From assembly GCA_030998225.1 (NCBI GenBank), contig JAPYXD010000308.1, forward strand, positions 5,404,001 through 5,468,000: a stretch of 64,000 bases of DNA, given 5' to 3'. The translations under genes and the position numbers were made by a program. A model generated the notes under the pieces. The model was not told the DNA's origin, searched no databases, and saw nothing but the letters and a program-made list of their open reading frames with translations. The first letter of the stretch is position 1, and each line of letters starts with the position of its first letter. This stretch comes from Diplolepis rosae (taxonomy: Eukaryota; Arthropoda; Insecta; Hymenoptera; Diplolepididae). Of the stretch, positions 60,581 to 64,000 are shown piece after piece.

Positions 60581-62500
60581 TTTAAAAAACGGACTAGAGC
60601 CGGGTAGATACTTATTTCCGTATTTCAGTTTCTGGATCCATATGTCAGGTAGGAACCGGGTTGGGCTGGGTAGCAGATGAAGTTTTACCTTAACGATATG
60701 CAAGTCGACAGCTTCCTTTTAGAAAAAGGACTGGATCCGGGAAGATACATATATTCGCATTTCAATTTCTGTATCCATATGTCAGGTAGGAACCGGGTTG
60801 GGCTGGGAAGCAGATGTACTTTCACCTTAACAATTTATAAGTCGACATCTGCCTTTTAGAAGACGGGCAAGATCGAAGAAGGTACATATATTCGCATTTC
60901 AATTTCTGGATCCATGTCAGGTAGGAACCGGGTTGGGCTGGCTAGCAGATGAACTTTTACCTTAACGATTTTCAAGTCGACAACTCCCTTTTAAAAAACG
61001 GACTAGAGCCGTGTAGATACTTATTTGCGTATGTCAATTTTAGGATCCATATGTCAGGTAGGAACCAGGTTGGGCTGGGTAGCAGATGAAGTTTTACCTT
61101 AACGATATGCAAGTCGACAGCTTCCTTTTAGAAAAAGGACTGGATCCGGGAAGATACATATATTCGCATTTCAATTTCTGTATCCATATGTCAGGTAGGA
61201 ACCGGGTTGGGCTGGGAAGCAGATGTACTTTCACCTTAACAATTTATAAGTCGACATCTGCCTTTTAGAAGACGGGCAAGATCGAAGACGGTACATATAT
61301 TCGCATTTCAATTTCTGGATCCATGTCAGGTAGGAACCGGGTTGGGCTGGCTAGCAGATGAACTTTTACCTTAACGATTTCAAGTCGACAACTCCCTTTT
61401 AAAAAACGGACTAGAGCCGTGTAGATACTTATTTGCGTATGTCAATTTTAGGATCCTTATGTCAGGTAGGAACCGCGTTGCGCTGGGTAGCAGATGAAAG
61501 TTTTACCTTAACAATTTGCAAGCCAACAACTTCCTTTTAGAAAGTAAAAGGATCCTTGTAGATACATATATTCGCATTTCAATTTCTGTGTCCATATGTC
61601 AGGTAGGAACATGGATGGGCTGGGAGCAGATGTGCTTCCACCTTAACGATTTATAAGTCAACATCTGCCTTTTAGAAGACGGGCAAGATCGAAGAAGGTA
61701 CATATATTCGCATTTTAATTTCTGGATCCATATGTCAGGTAGGAAATTGGATGGGCTGGGTAGCAGATGAACTTTTACCTTAACGATTTGCAAGTCGACA
61801 AATCCTTTTAAAAAACGGACTAGAGCCGGGTAGATACTTATTTGCGTATGTCAATTTTAGGATCCTTATGTCAGGTAGGAACCGGGTTGCGCTGGAGTAG
61901 CAGATGAAAGTTTTACCTTAACAATTTGCAAGCCAACAACTTTCTTTTAGAAAAAGGATAGGATCCGGGAAGATACATATATTCGCATTTCAATTTCAGG
62001 ATCCATATGTCAGGTAAGAACCGGGTTGGGCTGGGAAGCAGATGTACTTTCACCTTAACAATTTATAAGTCGACATCTGTCTTTTAGAAGACGGGCAAGA
62101 TCGAAGAAGGAACATATATTCGCATTTCAATTTCTGGATCCATGTCAGGTAGGAACCGGGTTGGGCTGGCTAGCAGATGAACTTTTACCTTAACGATTTG
62201 AAAGTCGACAACTCCCTTTTAAAAAACGGACTAGAGCCCGGTAGATACTTATTTCCGTATTTCAGTTTCTGGATCCATATGTCAGGTAGGAACCGGGTTG
62301 GGCTGGGTAGCAGATGAAGTTTTACCTTAACGATATGCAAGTCGACAACTTCCTTTTAGAAAAAGGACTGGATCCGGGAAGATACATATATTCGCATTTC
62401 AATTTCTGGATCCATATGTCAGGTAGGAACCGGGTTGGGCCAAGTAGCAGATGTACTTTCACCTTAACTATTTGTAAGTCGACATCTGCCTTTTAGAAGA
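60581..62500 (+). repeat. Trimer HOR, 409 bp, second block
   Basis: GATGAAG starts near 60,677 and 61,086 are 409 bp apart, and the one at 62,314 lies 1,228 bp (three periods) further on. The shortened GGATCCATGTCAGG occurs at 60,908, 61,317 and 62,136. One intervening unit has the full-length GGATCCATATG instead. Confidence 0.8.
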
Positions 62501-64000
62501 CGGTCAGGATCGAAGAAGGTACATATATCCGCATTTCCATTTCTGGATTCATATTTCAGGTAGGAACCGGGTTGGGCTGGATAGCAGATATACTTTCACC
62601 TTAATGATTTTCAAGTAGACAACTTCCTTTTAAAAAACGGAGTACATCCGGGTAGATACTTATTTCCGTATTTCAATTGCTGGATCCACATGTCAGGTAG
62701 GAACCAGGTTGGGCTGGGTAGCAGATGAACTTTTATCTTAACGATTTTCAAGTCGACAATTCCCTTTTAAAAAACGGACTAGAGCCGGTTAGAAACATAT
62801 TTCAGTATATCAATTTCTGGATCCATATATCAGGTAGGAACCGGGAAGGGCTGGGTAGCAGATGAACTTTTACCTTAACGATTTGCAAGTAGACAACTGC
62901 CTTTTAAAAAACGGAATACATCCGGGTAGATACTTATTTCCGTATTTCAATTGCTGGATCCACATGTCAGGTAGAAACCGGGTTGGGCTGGGTAGCAGAT
63001 GAACGTTTACCTTAACAATTTGCAAGCCAACAACTTCCTTTTAGAAAGTAGAAAGGATCCTTGTAGATACATATATTCGCATTTCCATTTCTGTGTCCAT
63101 ATGTCAGGTATGAACTTGGTTGGGCCGGGTTCTGTTGTGCTTCCACCTTAACGATTTGCAAGTCGTCAACTGCCCTTTAAAAACGGACTAGATCTGGGGA
63201 GTAACTTATTTCCGTATTTTAATATCTGGATCCATATGTCAGGTAGGAACTGGGTAGCGACGAGTAGCAGATGTACTTTCACGTAAAAAATTTGCAAGTC
63301 GAAAAATGCCTTTTAAAAAACGGACTAGATCTGGGGAGTAACTTGTTTCCGTATTTGAATTTCTGGATCCATATACCAGGTAGGAACCGGGTTGGGCTGG
63401 GTATTAGATGTACTTTCACCTTAACAATGTGCAAGCCGACAACTGCCTTTTAGAAAAAGGACTGGATCCGGGAAGATACTTATTTTCGTATTTCAATTTC
63501 TGGATCCATATGTCAGGTAGGAACCGGGTTGGGTTTGGTAGCAGATGTACTTTTACCTTAACAATGTGCAAGACGTCAACTGCCTCTTAAAAAAAGAATA
63601 GATCCTGGTAGAAACCTATTTCCGTATTTTAATTTCTGGATCCATATACCAGGTAGGAACCGGGTTGGGCTGGGTAGCAGATGTAATTCCACCTTTACGA
63701 TTTGCAAGTCGACAACTCCCTTTTAAAAAACGGACTAGATCTGCGAAGTAACTTATTTCCGTATTTTAATTTCTGGATCCATATGGCAGGTAGGAACCGG
63801 GTTGGGCTGGGTAGCAGATGTATTTTCACCTTAACAATTTACAAGTTAAATGCCTTTCAGAAAGTAGAAAGGATCCGGGAAGATACATATATTCGTTTTT
63901 CAATTTCTGGGTCGATATGTCAAGTAGGAACTTAGATGGGCCGAGTTGCAGATGTACTTTCACCTTCGTAATGTGAAAGCCGACAACTGCCTTTTAGAAA
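62501..64000 (+). repeat. Domain II end, then domain I cassette
   Basis: Domain II monomers run to about 63,040. A GTAAAAAATTTGC monomer at 63,271 then starts the five-monomer cassette again, 3,961 bp after the copy at 59,310. At about 63,940 the sequence switches to GGCCGAGTTGCAGATG with CTTCGTAATGTGAAAG, a domain I m10-type monomer, and runs off the window edge. Confidence 0.75.

Larger units (their letters stand above)
1..64000 (+). repeat. Continuous 136-137 bp tandem satellite array
   Basis: The same landmarks recur every 136 or 137 bases from the first base to the last, always in the same orientation: GATGTACTT, CAAG(T/C)CGACAACTGCC, GGATCCATATG, TCAGGTAGGAACC and GGGTTGGGCTGGG. The 136 and 137 forms differ mainly by one base near the end (GGGAGCA versus GGGTAGCA). 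No block of unrelated sequence, inverted segment, transposon end or gene was found. BamHI (GGATCC), NdeI (CATATG), SalI (GTCGAC) and BglII (AGATCT) sites recur at fixed monomer positions. Known biology: arrays of this kind are typical of eukaryotic constitutive heterochromatin, including centromeres. A centromeric role here is inference only. Confidence 0.97.

Noticed and set aside
1..64000. Many open frames of 60-146 codons with similar translations (for example FNFWIHMSGRNRVG) on both strands.
   Set aside because: They are slices of the satellite. The 136-137 bp period is not a multiple of three, so the frame changes every monomer and stops recur. Similar peptides appear in several frames and on both strands, as expected from DNA homogenisation, not selection on protein. 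Many lack an ATG start, and none has a promoter or recognisable domain.
1..64000. CRISPR array or other prokaryotic repeat-spacer system.
   Set aside because: The whole 137 bp period is conserved, with no unique spacers between short repeats. There are no cas genes and no prokaryotic genes of any kind.
63940..64000. A new sequence type at the right edge.
   Set aside because: It is an ordinary domain I monomer with CTTCGTAATGTGAAAG, as at 2,516 and 12,157, cut by the window end.

Overview
The whole 64 kb is one uninterrupted head-to-tail array of a 136-137 bp satellite monomer, roughly 468 copies by simple division. I see no protein-coding gene, RNA gene, transposon, CRISPR array or unique-sequence spacer. 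Every monomer runs in the same orientation, and no inverted block was seen. This points to a eukaryotic heterochromatic or centromeric/pericentromeric satellite. I do not recognise the monomer and cannot name the organism.

The monomer has a fixed order of landmarks: a GATGTACTT-type start, a CTTTCACC...GCAAG segment, a CGACAACTGCC block, an A-rich stretch, a GGATCC/AGATCT-type block, a TATTT(C/T)(C/G)GTATTTTAATTTCTGG segment, GGATCCATATG, TCAGGTAGGAACC and a G-rich GGGTTGGGCTGGGTAGCA tail. Short open frames of up to 146 codons run through it. They are by-products of few stop codons and a period that is not a multiple of three.

Two sequence domains can be told apart. Domain I (about 1-42.7 kb) is built from several higher-order repeats (HORs): A/B dimers of 271-272 bp (about 0-1.1, 9.3-10.8 and 17.9-18.9 kb), tetramers of about 543 bp (4.8, 14.5, 22.8 and 25.5 kb), and a 13-monomer unit of about 1,767 bp that occurs as tandem pairs starting at 1.29, 10.93 and 19.09 kb. 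These HORs sit inside still larger segmental copies. Positions 1-6.3 kb recur at +9,641/9,643, and about 10.9-17.2 kb recurs at +8,153 to +8,291. Domain II (about 44-63 kb) uses other monomer variants (GATGAAC starts, GCAAGCCAACAAC, GATCGAAGAAGG). It has its own HORs: a 12-mer of about 1.65 kb at 53.3-56.4 kb and a 409 bp trimer at 57.9-62.3 kb. Islands of domain II-type monomers lie inside domain I (8.35-9.17 and 28.3-29.2 kb), and domain I-type cassettes lie inside domain II (48.35, 59.3 and 63.3 kb).

The most unusual signals are two. First, five roughly 25-110 bp islands carry dense, strand-biased transversion clusters against an otherwise homogenised background; at 32,294-32,362 all 13 differences are A to T. 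Second, one monomer class carries a perfect 10 bp dyad, and three copies of it have a matched pair of substitutions that keeps the dyad perfect. Both were read by eye. The first could be a sequencing or polishing artefact.
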